From Archaeoglobales archaeon (GTDB taxonomy: Archaea > Halobacteriota > Archaeoglobi > Archaeoglobales > Archaeoglobaceae): DNA of 5,150 nucleotides. Location of the stretch: the NCBI GenBank assembly GCA_003663055.1, contig QMZF01000106.1, positions 1 through 5,150 on the forward strand, given 5' to 3'. The position numbers and the translations under genes are program-made. Every line of letters begins with the position of its first letter. Positions within the stretch are counted from its first letter, which is position 1. The notes under the pieces were generated by a model. That model was not told the DNA's origin. It worked only from the letters and a program-made list of their open reading frames with translations, and searched no databases. Shown here in pieces: positions 5,149-5,150 of this stretch.

Positions 5149-5150
5149 GA

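Noticed and set aside
1..5150. CRISPR arrays, tRNA or rRNA genes, insertion sequences, attachment sites or phage genes
   Set aside because: Nothing with regular repeats, cloverleaf structure, terminal inverted repeats or transposase motifs was seen; nearly all of the window is accounted for by metabolic genes.

Overview
The window looks like chromosomal DNA from a hyperthermophilic euryarchaeote, most plausibly an Archaeoglobales-type organism. Four things suggest this: Arg codons are largely AGA/AGG and ATA is common for Ile; Shine-Dalgarno sites match the archaeal GGAGGTGAT pattern; TATA-like boxes lie about 26 nt upstream of starts; and the protein families are archaeal in flavour (a short methanogen-type OMP decarboxylase, an archaeal DUS-like FMN barrel, a 6-phospho-3-hexuloisomerase and a TET-type M42 peptidase). 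The assignment to a clade is inference from gene content, not a search result.

Layout, left to right. (1) Positions 1-836, + strand: the 3' part of azlC and a complete azlD, overlapping by 13 nt, encoding a two-component branched-chain amino acid exporter. (2) Positions 848-3104, - strand: a tight three-gene operon read right to left, pyrF (OMP decarboxylase), dapF (diaminopimelate epimerase) and an uncharacterised DUS-like flavin TIM barrel. Both junctions are 4-nt ATGA stop/start overlaps. The operon converges on azlD with an 11-nt gap. (3) Positions 3105-3222 (to 3234 with the chosen hxlB start): a short divergent promoter region with a TATA-like element for each direction. (4) Positions about 3223/3235-4874, + strand: hxlB (SIS-domain 6-phospho-3-hexuloisomerase) overlapping or abutting a TET-like M42 aminopeptidase. 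(5) Positions 4875-5150: an AT-rich intergenic stretch with terminator-like T tracts for both strands, then the probable last 35 codons of a gene entering from the right on the - strand.

Functional reading. pyrF makes UMP from a PRPP-derived nucleotide. hxlB belongs to the ribulose monophosphate pathway, which in many archaea runs in reverse to supply the pentose phosphate for PRPP. Their shared divergent promoter region is therefore metabolically sensible. dapF serves lysine synthesis, since archaea of this type have no DAP-peptidoglycan. The M42 peptidase and AzlCD touch amino acid recycling and export. The least explained gene is the DUS-like protein: it keeps the catalytic-position Cys but has a non-DUS motif around it, and it is translationally coupled to pyrF-dapF. 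I saw no mobile element, CRISPR array, RNA gene or broken gene. Most of the window is ordinary housekeeping metabolism, and I do not claim a new system.
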